Of a stretch of 64,000 nucleotides of DNA, positions 46,401-53,870 are shown piece by piece. Made by a program: the position numbers and the translations under genes. The DNA lies in the NCBI RefSeq assembly GCF_009928525.1, contig NZ_JAABOK010000025.1, forward strand, positions 1-64,000, in the 5' to 3' direction. A model generated the notes under the pieces. That model made no database searches. It was not told the origin of the DNA and saw nothing but the letters and a program-made list of their open reading frames with translations. The stretch comes from Chitinophaga solisilvae. GTDB taxonomy: Bacteria; Bacteroidota; Bacteroidia; Chitinophagales; Chitinophagaceae. Each line of letters begins with the position of its first letter. Within the stretch, counting starts at the first letter, position 1.

Positions 46401-46555
46401 CTGCACAGAACCTGTTCGTCCTCACCAGTTATTCAGGCCTTACCCCTATGCTGGGTTTTAACGGCACTACCGACGGCAACCGCCAGCGTGGCGTAGATGT
46501 AGCAGCCTACCCGCAGGCACGCACCTTCACCTTTGGCGCTTCCATTAACTTCTAA
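43493..46555 (+). CDS. SusC/RagA-type TonB-dependent transporter
   Basis: A 1020-residue outer-membrane transporter: signal peptide (1-23, cut after AAA), carboxypeptidase-regulatory-like domain (about 25-105), plug domain (SDAAQAMQGRVSGVDIV, IRIRGTGTINNSEPLIIVDGVP, ASSSAIYGTRAANGVIIITTKKG) and a 22-strand barrel to the end (FGASINF). It imports oligosaccharides with the SusD lipoprotein encoded 2 bp downstream. Neighbouring GalM and GH51 genes suggest an arabinose-containing glycan. Confidence 0.95.
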   Translation: MRYSLRILSILLVCVCLSIMAAAQQVISGKVTGAADSTGLPGVNISVPGAGSGAITDANGRYKLQLPANAATLHFSFLGYEPQTVPIGGRSIVNIALQAASKGLGEVVVVGYGVQNRRDVTGTISSLKGADIKNLPVSDAAQAMQGRVSGVDIVRSDGQPGSTPNIRIRGTGTINNSEPLIIVDGVPAGGLSDINPNDIASMEVLKDASSSAIYGTRAANGVIIITTKKGNYGEKLKASVNVYKGITNTIRYVPLLEAPDLAMLKRERYTNDGKPVDPVWQDAYYATQRTDWQRALLRSGQITNADVNLRGGNSTSNYLFSAGYYDEKGIVENTWFKRYTARVNSEHKLGKRLKVGENLQLTYRQSQGFDTYSAQTGLIFSALRFNPAIPVLNPDGSYGSSQASNELGDVNNPLFTAQTTDNTEKNYRLLANVYAELQLLDGLTLRANYGYDGNIINQSSFVPKVLDQTRTRDHAELWKRNETNGAELSEIFLTYNKIFSQKHHITFTGGYSQQTFRGDYFRAERWGLSDESPDVRILDNGNSIRDASGNFKPQSAIASGFVRGFYGFMDKYLLTVTFRADGSSRFAPDNRWGYFPAFSAGWRVSDERFFKDHVRFVSNLKITGGWGQLGNQNVTEFQYLSPVNSDKRYTIGGQSLNGVWNSRLPNPYITWEKAEMTNISMEAGFFDNKLNAVITWFNKNTKDMLVPAAAMDLHGTAAIPDQNIGQLNNRGWEVELSYQGGKKDFHYNIAANASFIKNEVTKLYEANSFISATRYGRQSQEISRTYEGQPLASFYGWKTNGIYQTQEEINSDPNITKDPNKANIKPGDVRFLDLNGDGVVNDNDRTNLGSPNPKVTYGIQMSAGYKRFDLSLSFAGVGGVKLYNADRMSGTDPNAPFNMYAEMLQRWHGPGTSNSIPRMTLSSVNQNNRVSDRFVESGDYFSLRNVALGYTLPASAWGRSGISDVRVYVAAQNLFVLTSYSGLTPMLGFNGTTDGNRQRGVDVAAYPQARTFTFGASINF

Positions 46556-46557
46556 AA

Positions 46558-48042
46558 ATGACTACCATGCAAAGCATCAGACATATTCTCCTGTATACCG
46601 GTATCAGCGCATCCCTCCTGTTCACAGGCTGCAAAAGCGTGCTGGATATAAAACCACAGGGCAACTATACATCCGACAACTACTGGCGTAACCAGGATCA
46701 GGCCATCGATGGCATCACCGGCATCTATAATGTACTGCTGGAAGAAGATTTTACCGGCTTTAATGAATTTGTTTTTGATAACTGTTCAGATGACCAGGTA
46801 CGCGGCGGCGACCATGACTTCGACTCACAGATAGAAGATTTTACCTACGACGCCACCAGCCCTTCCGTAAACTTTGGCTGGAGATGGAAGTATGAATTGA
46901 TCAACCGCGCCAACGCCGCACTGGTCAATATTCCCCGCATCACCAATATTGATGCGGCCATCAAATCCCGCTGCCTGGGGGAAGCAGCCTTTCTCCGCGC
47001 CTTCGCATACTGGCGGCTGCTGCTGATCTACGGTGAAGCGCCCATCATTACGGAAGACGATTTTCTCAAAACCAACTACATCAAACCGAAAGCTACTTCC
47101 GATCAGCTGCGCCAGCAGATAGAAAAAGATCTGCAGGCAGCCGCAGAACAACTGCCGGAAAAATATGACGACGTCAACAGCGGCCGCGTCAGCAAAGGCG
47201 CTGCGTGGGCTTTATTATGCAAGCTGTACATGGAATGGGGAAAACTGGATCAGGCTATCGTTGCCGGAAATAAAGTCATCACCAACGCCAATTACGCGCT
47301 CACCACCAACTACGCCGATAACTTCCTGCAGGCTACCAGCAACACTTCCGAGATGCTGTTTGCCGTTCAGACAACCGACCTCACCAAATCAGATTTCATC
47401 ACCTACCATGCGCCCCGCAAATGGAGCGGCTGGAGCTTCTTCTACCCGGTAAAAGGTCTGGTGGATGAATTTGAGCCCGGCGATCCGCGGAAAAGCATCT
47501 GTATCATGGCGCCCGGCGATAAGATAGACATAGGTACCAGCATCGAAACCGTAACACCGGATCTCTCCTGGACCGGTTACCACTACCGTAAATTCTGCAG
47601 CTGGAAAACTACCGGCGGACTAAACTACTCCGTAAAAACACCATTACTGAGAACAGCAGATATCTACCTGCTTGTTGCCGAAGCTAAAATAAGGCTCAAC
47701 GGCCCCGGCGCCGGAGATGCCGAAATTATGGCTATCCGCCGCCGCGCGTCCGCCACACTTCCCCCCGTTGCAAATGCCGGTATGAAAGCCCTCATGCACG
47801 AAAGACGCGTAGAACTCTGCGGTGAAAACGAAAGACAACAGGACCTCCTCCGCTGGGACAAAGCCAAACTGATAGACATCGTTACCATCAACCAGCAGCC
47901 CAAGCTCTCCTACGATGGCACCGAAGTAACCAGAGGCGGTGCTCCGCGCAAATTCAGCCGGCCCAAACACTATTATTTCCCATTGCCACAATCCGATATA
48001 GACCGGAGTAAAGGGGTGTTGGTGCAGAACCCACTTTACTAG
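46558..48042 (+). CDS. SusD/RagB-type glycan-binding lipoprotein
   Basis: A 494-residue outer-membrane lipoprotein (LLFTGCKSVLDIKPQG) of the SusD family. It has the family start SDNYWRNQDQAIDGITGIYN, TPR-like helices (EAAFLRAFAYWRLLLIYGEAPI) and the C-terminal helical part (MHERRVELCGENERQQDLLRW, YYFPLPQSDI). It caps the SusC barrel and binds the glycan. The start may be either ATG at 46558 or 46567. The stop is followed directly by hairpin repeat copy 8. Confidence 0.95.
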   Translation: MTTMQSIRHILLYTGISASLLFTGCKSVLDIKPQGNYTSDNYWRNQDQAIDGITGIYNVLLEEDFTGFNEFVFDNCSDDQVRGGDHDFDSQIEDFTYDATSPSVNFGWRWKYELINRANAALVNIPRITNIDAAIKSRCLGEAAFLRAFAYWRLLLIYGEAPIITEDDFLKTNYIKPKATSDQLRQQIEKDLQAAAEQLPEKYDDVNSGRVSKGAAWALLCKLYMEWGKLDQAIVAGNKVITNANYALTTNYADNFLQATSNTSEMLFAVQTTDLTKSDFITYHAPRKWSGWSFFYPVKGLVDEFEPGDPRKSICIMAPGDKIDIGTSIETVTPDLSWTGYHYRKFCSWKTTGGLNYSVKTPLLRTADIYLLVAEAKIRLNGPGAGDAEIMAIRRRASATLPPVANAGMKALMHERRVELCGENERQQDLLRWDKAKLIDIVTINQQPKLSYDGTEVTRGGAPRKFSRPKHYYFPLPQSDIDRSKGVLVQNPLY

Positions 48043-48167
48043 AATTACGAATTGCGAATTACGAATTACAAATGATGAGCGAAGATCTGAGCGGATAATG
48101 AATTTACTTCATCGCTCAGATCTTCGCTTATCATTCGTAATTCGTAATTCGTAATTCGTAATTATTT
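48042..48167. repeat. Hairpin repeat copy 8
   Basis: It lies between the convergent SusD and GalM genes. Four heptads on each side, with one GAATTGC on the left where the right has GAATTAC. The inner arms (AGCGAAGATCTGAGCGGAT type) match with few changes. The TAA stop of the galM-like gene (48162-48164) lies in its right edge. Confidence 0.92.
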
Positions 48168-49325
48168 CGTGGAAAACCGATAAACTGTTGTTTGCTTATA
48201 CGTTTCTCCGGGTTTCAGTATTACGTTCGGGAAAGATGACTGATTGGGAGAATCGGGGAAATGCTGGGCTTCCAGGCAGAGGCCGGCGTGTTGTACGTAT
48301 TTTTTGCTGCCGGCGGTGTTGGTGAGGGAGCCGTCGAGGAAATTGCCGGAATAGAACTGGATACCGGGTTCTGTAGTAGACACTTCCATGAAACGGCCAC
48401 TGGACGGATCGTAGAGGGAGGCTACTGTTTCCAGTTGACCTGCTGTTTTATCGAGTACCCAGTTGTGATCGAAGCCACCTTTTACCTTAGCGATATCGTT
48501 ACCTACTTTTTTGGCGGTAGTGAAATCCATCGGGGTACCTTTTACCGGTTGCAGCTGGCCCAGCGGGATGAGTTTATCATTCACGGGGGTGTAGCGGCTG
48601 GCTTTAAGATAAAGCTCCTGTCCGAGGATAGTGCTGTCATTACCTCCGGAGAGGTTGAAATAGGCGTGGTTGGTAAGGTTAACAGGGGTGGCCTTGTCGG
48701 TGGTGGCACTGTAATCAATTTTCAGCGCGTTATCCGGTGTAAGGGTATACACGATTGTAGCGCTGAGATTGCCGGGGTAGCCTTCTTCCCCGTCTTTGCT
48801 GGTGTAGGTCAGCTGCAGGCTGCTGTCACCGGAGGGGCTGGCATTCCATACTACCTTGTCAAATCCTTTGACGCCGCCGTGCAGCGTGTTGCCGTGATCG
48901 TTAGGCGCCAGTGTATATTCCTTTCCGTCGAGTTTGAATTTTGCGTTGGCGATGCGGTTGGCATATCTGCCGATGAGGGCGCCGAAGTAAGGCTGTCCCT
49001 TTTGCTGATAGCCGCTGAGGGAGTCGTATGACAGCACCACATTGGCTTTATTGCCTTGTTTATCGGCGGTGATAATATCTGTGATGATACCGCCGTAGTT
49101 CAGTATTTTCACTTCTGTGCCCGCAGCATTGCGGAGGGTGTACTGCAATACCTCTTTTCCGTCTGCCTGCCCGAAACTGCGGGGGGGCGTTACCGTAGTG
49201 GCGGCGGCTGAGTCGGCTACTGCCTGCTGTCCATCCTGTTTTGGGGCTGCCTGGTTATTGCAGGCTGCCAGCATAGCGCTTCCTGAGATCATAAGGGCCG
49301 TCAGCGCCCTGAAATTCATTTCCAT
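48162..49325 (-). CDS. galM: Aldose 1-epimerase lipoprotein (GalM-type)
   Basis: A 387-residue galactose mutarotase with a lipoprotein signal (MLAACNNQ). The catalytic landmarks are present: RYANRIANAKF, HGNTLHGG, the His in LTNHAYFNLSG and the Glu in TTEPGIQFYSGN. It interconverts the anomers of sugars such as galactose or arabinose, here at the cell surface or in the periplasm rather than in the cytoplasm. It is on the strand opposite to susCD and 158 bp from the GH51 gene, which reads the same way. Confidence 0.92.
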   Translation of the reverse strand: MEMNFRALTALMISGSAMLAACNNQAAPKQDGQQAVADSAAATTVTPPRSFGQADGKEVLQYTLRNAAGTEVKILNYGGIITDIITADKQGNKANVVLSYDSLSGYQQKGQPYFGALIGRYANRIANAKFKLDGKEYTLAPNDHGNTLHGGVKGFDKVVWNASPSGDSSLQLTYTSKDGEEGYPGNLSATIVYTLTPDNALKIDYSATTDKATPVNLTNHAYFNLSGGNDSTILGQELYLKASRYTPVNDKLIPLGQLQPVKGTPMDFTTAKKVGNDIAKVKGGFDHNWVLDKTAGQLETVASLYDPSSGRFMEVSTTEPGIQFYSGNFLDGSLTNTAGSKKYVQHAGLCLEAQHFPDSPNQSSFPNVILKPGETYKQTTVYRFSTK

Positions 49326-49483
49326 AACGATGTTTAAGAGTTGGGTGAAAAGTAATATCTAAATATCGCTATTCTGCACTGAAAAGTCAAGCTACCGGTA
49401 CAGACGCGCCGTATAATGCGGCAGCAGCGCGGACCGCTGATTTGTTAATTCGGCCATGTTAACATGGTTATGACAATTCTGCA

Positions 49484-51013
49484 TCACTGCAATTCCAGCA
49501 TCACCACAGAGAAAGGCGGCACCTGAAGACGGATCGTCTGCTGATGCAGCGTCGCCTGTTTAAAGACTGCCGGCTTTATCTTCTCCGGCTGCCCAAATGA
49601 ATTGTAATCCCTGAGCCGCGCAGCCGTCAGGATACGGCCGCTCAGCGACGTATAACTTCTGCTGCCGGTATGCAACACCACCTCCTGTGATGCGACCGGA
49701 TCAATATTCACCAGCGAAATATGGGTCATCCCCTTTTTATTGACGGAAGCGGAAGCAGAAATGGCCGGCAGCTGCTGCCCGTTCTGCGTATAGGCGTTAC
49801 TGTGAACATCCAGCGGAATCAGTGTAGCATCCTGATGTTCCGCATACATCTCCATCACATGATAGGTGGGCGTGAGCAGCATCCGGCTGCCCTGCGTAAG
49901 GATAACGGCCTGCAGCACGTTGACCGTCTGCGCCAGGTTGGCCATACGCACCCTGTCTGCATGATTATTAAAGATATTGAGGGTAGCGCCTGCAATCATC
50001 GCATCACGCATGGTATTCTGCTGATAGAGGAAGCCAGGGTTCGTACCTGCTTCCACGTTATACCAGCCCCCCCACTCGTCTACCACGAGCGCCACTTTTT
50101 TAGCAGGGTCATACTGATCCATAATGGCGCTGTGCTTTTGTATCAGGGTATCCATACGCAACGCTGACTGCATCGTCTGGAAGTATTGCTGATCGGTGTA
50201 TTCCACGGCATCGCCCTTGCGGTCCCAGTTAATAACGGCATAATGATGCAACGCAATACCCTGCAGCAGGTGCAGCGGAATATTTTTCATCAGCACGGCC
50301 GTCCAGTTATAATCAGCGGAGTTGGCGCCGGAAGCAATACGGAAAATATCCGGTGTATTCATGAAGGTGGCGTATTTGCGGTACTCATCGGCATAATACT
50401 CCGGACGCATATGCCCGCCACAGCCCCACGCTTCGTTGCCTACGCCCCAGAAATGCACCTTCCAGGGAGCAGGGCGGCCATTGACCCGCCGCAGATCCGA
50501 CATCGGGCTGACGCCGTCAAAGTTCACATACTGTACCCAGTCCGACAGCTCCTGCACCGTGCCACTGCCAATGTTGCCAGCCAGGTAAGGCATGGCTCCC
50601 AGCACTTCGCACATATTCAGGAACTCATGCGTGCCAAAACTGTTACTCTCCGTCACATTCCCCCACCAGGTATTCACAATAGACGGCCGCTCCTGCCGTG
50701 GCCCTATCCCATCCTTCCAGTGGTAGGTATCCGCAAAACATCCTCCCGGCCACCGCAGATTAGGAATCTTCAAACGCCGCAACGCCGCTATCACATCGTT
50801 TCTCACACCACCCGTATTGGCTATCCGGGAAGTATCGCCCACATAAAATCCATCATAAATACATCTGCCCAGGTGCTCCGCAAAATGTCCGTAAATATGC
50901 CGGTTGATAACCGGCGGTGCTTCCGCCTTCCGGAAACTGATTTCATTCTGTGCAGTAACAATATTGGTTGTCAGCATAAGGATCAGCAACCCATTACAGA
51001 TCAGGTAGCGCAT
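49484..51013 (-). CDS. GH51 alpha-L-arabinofuranosidase
   Basis: A 509-residue exported glycosidase from the ATG at 51013 (a TTG six codons upstream is also in frame). A signal peptide ends at VTAQ. The GH51 landmarks are the N-terminal HIYGHFAEHLGRCIYDG, LRWPGGCFADTYHWKDGIGP, the acid/base Glu in WGVGNEAWGCGG and the nucleophile Glu in LVVDEWGGWYN, then a C-terminal beta sandwich. It releases L-arabinose from arabinan, arabinoxylan or arabinogalactan side chains. With SusCD and GalM it makes a small arabinose-type PUL. A 9-bp inverted repeat lies just upstream. Confidence 0.95.
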   Translation of the reverse strand: MRYLICNGLLILMLTTNIVTAQNEISFRKAEAPPVINRHIYGHFAEHLGRCIYDGFYVGDTSRIANTGGVRNDVIAALRRLKIPNLRWPGGCFADTYHWKDGIGPRQERPSIVNTWWGNVTESNSFGTHEFLNMCEVLGAMPYLAGNIGSGTVQELSDWVQYVNFDGVSPMSDLRRVNGRPAPWKVHFWGVGNEAWGCGGHMRPEYYADEYRKYATFMNTPDIFRIASGANSADYNWTAVLMKNIPLHLLQGIALHHYAVINWDRKGDAVEYTDQQYFQTMQSALRMDTLIQKHSAIMDQYDPAKKVALVVDEWGGWYNVEAGTNPGFLYQQNTMRDAMIAGATLNIFNNHADRVRMANLAQTVNVLQAVILTQGSRMLLTPTYHVMEMYAEHQDATLIPLDVHSNAYTQNGQQLPAISASASVNKKGMTHISLVNIDPVASQEVVLHTGSRSYTSLSGRILTAARLRDYNSFGQPEKIKPAVFKQATLHQQTIRLQVPPFSVVMLELQ

Positions 51014-51039
51014 AACATGGAATTTGGACAAAGGAAATT

Positions 51040-51064
51040 AATAATTGTCAATATAACAATTATT
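51040..51064. promoter_or_regulatory. 9-bp inverted repeat before GH51 gene
   Basis: AATAATTGT (51040-51048) and ACAATTATT (51056-51064) are a perfect inverted pair around 7 bp. It lies 27 bp upstream of the GH51 start and directly beside hairpin copy 9. It could be an operator, though AT-rich pairs of this size also arise by chance. Confidence 0.3.
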
Positions 51065-51065
51065 C

Positions 51066-51218
51066 TTTGAATTACGAATTACGAATTGCGAATTACGAAT
51101 GTAAAAGCGAAGATTAAAACGAAGATTAAAAGAGATATCTAATAGTTATCTCCTTAAATCTTCGTTTTAATCTTCGCTTTTACATTCGTAATTCGCAATT
51201 CGTAATTCGTAATTCAAA
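51066..51218. repeat. Hairpin repeat copy 9
   Basis: Both arms begin symmetrically with TTTGAATTAC and match through heptads GAATTAC, GAATTGC, GAATTAC, GAATGTA and the inner AGCGAAGATTAAAACGAAGAT. It is the only copy between divergent genes and the last one in the window. Confidence 0.94.
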
Positions 51219-51278
51219 GTACGCAAATCCCCCCTGAAAAATTCGCAATCAACCATGCTCTTTGACAAACTGATGTGC

Positions 51279-51286
51279 TATTTTTG
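51279..51286 (+). promoter_or_regulatory. Possible -7 element of the VOC gene
   Basis: TATTTTTG matches TAnnTTTG exactly, 64 bp before the start. A TTG stands 14 bp upstream, which is closer than usual. With the hairpin repeat and the 9-bp inverted repeat, this accounts for the 337-bp gap 51014-51350. Confidence 0.35.
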
Positions 51287-51350
51287 ATATGGTGCTATTT
51301 GCCGTTGGCGGCATTAAAATAAAAGTTATTCATCCTAAAAATTACAGATT

Positions 51351-51737
51351 ATGAAAGCAAAAAAAATATGGGCCAACTTCAGTGTACGTGATCTGGAACG
51401 GACAACAGCGTTTTATCAGCAGCTGGGATTTAAACATAACGGAGCATCGGCGCAGCTGACCAGCTTTTTCTTTGGCGAAGAAAATTTTATCATCCATTTC
51501 TTTCTGAAAGATATTCTGGAGCCTGCTATGAAAGGGTCTATCATTGATACCCGCAGCGGGAATGAAATTATTTTCACCTTATCGGTTGATACCAGGGAGG
51601 AAGTGAATAACTGGGAGAAAGCCGTGCAGCAGGCCGGAGGTACTATTGTTTCAGCTGCGGAAGAATTCGGGGAAGGTTATTATGGTTTTGTGTTCGCGGA
51701 TCCTGATGGTCACCGCTTCAATATTTTTCAGATGTAA
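51351..51737 (+). CDS. VOC-family (glyoxalase-like) protein
   Basis: A 128-residue protein of the vicinal oxygen chelate superfamily with two beta-alpha-beta-beta-beta modules: WANFSVRDLERTTAFYQQLGF at the start and GEGYYGFVFADPDGHRFNIFQM at the end. Members bind a metal and act as dioxygenases, glyoxalases or resistance proteins; the group with FADPDGHRFNIF near the end is often of unknown function. It is a single gene followed by a terminator. Confidence 0.88.
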   Translation: MKAKKIWANFSVRDLERTTAFYQQLGFKHNGASAQLTSFFFGEENFIIHFFLKDILEPAMKGSIIDTRSGNEIIFTLSVDTREEVNNWEKAVQQAGGTIVSAAEEFGEGYYGFVFADPDGHRFNIFQM

Positions 51738-51771
51738 TACCGTTGTTATCCTGCGCTCCTGCTATAAACAG

Positions 51772-51803
51772 AAAGGGCTGTTCCTGCAGAGAACAGCCGC
51801 TTT
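51772..51803. terminator. Bidirectional terminator between VOC and small secreted gene
   Basis: GGCTGTTC (51776-51783) and GAACAGCC (51791-51798) form a perfect 8-bp stem with a 7-base loop, flanked by AAAG and CTTT. It lies between convergent genes. Confidence 0.6.
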
Positions 51804-51824
51804 CCACTTCCAATCAACAGTTGT

Positions 51825-52088
51825 TTATATTCCGACTACCTTATAATAACCGATGTTACCCTGGTAAGGCCCGCCGGCTTCCAGCAGGGCTGCTTTGCCC
51901 GCTGCCTGCGCTTCCCAGGATGTATTATAGTAACCGATCAGCAGATCCGGTGTGCCGTCGGTGTAGGTCAGATAAGCGGCGTAGCCGGCTGCCATCACCA
52001 CTGCACGTTGCTGTTTAACCGTTGCTGCACTGGCAACGGTAGCGGCGCCCATCATAGCGCATACAAGAAAAAGAAAGGTTTTCTTCAT
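51825..52088 (-). CDS. Small secreted protein of unknown function
   Basis: An 87-residue protein from the ATG at 52088, which gives a clean signal peptide (MKKTFLFLVCAMMGAATVASA). The mature part is about 65 residues, rich in Ala, Gly and Tyr (YAAYLTYTDGTPDLLIGYYNTSWEAQAAGKAALLEAGGPYQGNIGYYKVVGI), with no Cys. I do not recognise it. It is in the same orientation as the PUL downstream of it and starts 45 bp after that operon's last gene ends, so it may be the operon's last gene or stand alone. Confidence 0.7.
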   Translation of the reverse strand: MKKTFLFLVCAMMGAATVASAATVKQQRAVVMAAGYAAYLTYTDGTPDLLIGYYNTSWEAQAAGKAALLEAGGPYQGNIGYYKVVGI

Positions 52089-52132
52089 AAGAAAATGGTT
52101 GTATAAGTGAAACAATAAAAATTTACCGGTTG

Positions 52133-53860
52133 TTATTTTACACCTTTTACTACGATCCAGTTGATGCCCGGAGGTTTGCTGGAGCCGGAGAGCGTCAGTC
52201 CCATCCAGCCCAGGATACTGGGTGTTACATCTTTCAGGGAAGGCGCTGCCAGTTTGGATGACAGCGGTTCCTGGATCAGGTCCCAGGTGTAGTTGCCTTC
52301 AACGGTGAAGTCTTTCCCGGAGGCCGACAGATCCTTAAACTGGTTGCCGCTGCCTTCCATACAGGGCCAGTAGCCTATCAGGTTTTTATAATTGGGATGG
52401 CCGGCGTCAATATCAGACCGGTTGGTATAGGCCATCACTACGTCTTCCGGAAGGGCGGTATTCCAGATACGTACATCTGCAATGTACATATCGATGGCAT
52501 CCTGGAAATTGGTCGGGTTATACCCCAGCGTCAGCGGCGACGGAGAACTTATTCTCGCTGCCCTGACCAGTTTGTCTGATGCTTTGGTTACCCCGTCGAT
52601 ATAGATAGATCCCGTATAGGTGTTACCGTTAGCAGGGTCTGAGCTGTAGGCAATGGTGGCGGTCACCGCGTGGAAATTACCATCATTGATGGCAGAAGAA
52701 GTCACTTCAATTTTCTGTGATCCGTCTGCGATAAAAAGCACGATTTTATCTCCGGACCGGAACATGGACCAGCCTACGGTGGAGCCGTATCTGGAAGCAC
52801 ATTTGGTGAGGAACGGCGGCCAGGAAAACTGGTAATTGCCTTTGGGCCCCTTGTTAAAGCGTACCTTGGCTTCGATGGTGATAGAGCGGTTATCAGGGTT
52901 ATACAGTCCGCCATCGTTGTTCACGGCACGCACGTAGTTCGGGGCATCGCCGAACAGGCGTACACATTTACCTGCCAGCGGCGCACCTATCAGTGCATTG
53001 GGCGTAATAACAGGGCTATACATCACCGTGAAGGAATTGCGTTCTTCTCCGGTTCTGCCACCCATTTTGCTGGCAACGCCACCGGAAGTGGATTGTATAA
53101 TTACCAGCCAGTCTTCCCCGGCTGCTGCCTTACGGGCTTTCAGCCCTTCCAGCAGTTTACCTATCTGCGTATCTACGGAAGTAACGGCAGCGCGGTATAC
53201 GGCATTATCGCTGAAACCGGCCTGCAGACCGGCTATAGCCGGACTGTTATAGTTTGCTATAAGCACATCCGGATTTGCGGAAGAGAGTTCTTTCAGCACA
53301 GCGTCTGTTACACCCTTGTCGCCATCCGACTGCCGCGTGGGGATCACCTTGTCTGCATTGTTGAGTACAAAGTTGGTAAGGTCTTCCCAGGGTGTTACAG
53401 CGGTGACTTTGGTATTAAAATCATCTTCTTTCAGATAATAAATAAAGCTGTTATAGTATTTGATTTCAGCATGAGAACCTTCTACTGATTTAGGTATCAG
53501 TGTACTGTCGCCGATCTGGTGCTGCTGGTAGGCAACGCCGGTGGCCATGGTAGTCCAGCCGGCAGCAGGCGTGGAAACGGTATCGGTAAGCCCTTCCCAG
53601 GTAACAACGCTCTGCGGCGTCAGGCTCATGATCACAGGAGGCTGCATACTTTTAATCAGCTTGCCGGGCGCGCCGTCTATCCCGATGAGCAATACCCTTT
53701 TCTTCCTGAGTTTTACGCCGTCTATCAGCTGCCGGGAAGTATCCGAATCGTAGTGCTGCTGCTGTGCTATTTCTTTCCTGCAGGCGCTGATGCCGGCAAT
53801 TAATCCGGCTGCCAGCAGCAGCCCGATGCTGCGTGTATATCTTGAGAATGATGTCTGCAT
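52133..53860 (-). CDS. Phosphodiesterase-fold/LamG lipoprotein (paralogue 1)
   Basis: A 575-residue lipoprotein (GISACRKE). Residues of about 50-300 have the alkaline-phosphatase/nucleotide-pyrophosphatase fold start VLLIGIDGA (Asp62) and the nucleophile region GWTTMATG with Thr104 in the place of the catalytic Thr, then H114. Residues of about 310-490 are a LamG/concanavalin-like domain (ITIEAKVRF to DVRIWNTAL), and the end resembles DUF4983. Two paralogues are in the same operon. It may cleave phosphodiester or sulfate groups of a glycan, or bind it. It is the last of the operon's three copies and the only one that keeps the Thr. Confidence 0.82.
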   Translation of the reverse strand: MQTSFSRYTRSIGLLLAAGLIAGISACRKEIAQQQHYDSDTSRQLIDGVKLRKKRVLLIGIDGAPGKLIKSMQPPVIMSLTPQSVVTWEGLTDTVSTPAAGWTTMATGVAYQQHQIGDSTLIPKSVEGSHAEIKYYNSFIYYLKEDDFNTKVTAVTPWEDLTNFVLNNADKVIPTRQSDGDKGVTDAVLKELSSANPDVLIANYNSPAIAGLQAGFSDNAVYRAAVTSVDTQIGKLLEGLKARKAAAGEDWLVIIQSTSGGVASKMGGRTGEERNSFTVMYSPVITPNALIGAPLAGKCVRLFGDAPNYVRAVNNDGGLYNPDNRSITIEAKVRFNKGPKGNYQFSWPPFLTKCASRYGSTVGWSMFRSGDKIVLFIADGSQKIEVTSSAINDGNFHAVTATIAYSSDPANGNTYTGSIYIDGVTKASDKLVRAARISSPSPLTLGYNPTNFQDAIDMYIADVRIWNTALPEDVVMAYTNRSDIDAGHPNYKNLIGYWPCMEGSGNQFKDLSASGKDFTVEGNYTWDLIQEPLSSKLAAPSLKDVTPSILGWMGLTLSGSSKPPGINWIVVKGVK

Positions 53861-53870
53861 AAAAATAATT

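Noticed and set aside
124-51218. Nine hairpin repeats as a CRISPR array or as tRNA-like genes
   Set aside because: They are dispersed, self-complementary and have no spacers; they do not fold as cloverleaf structures.
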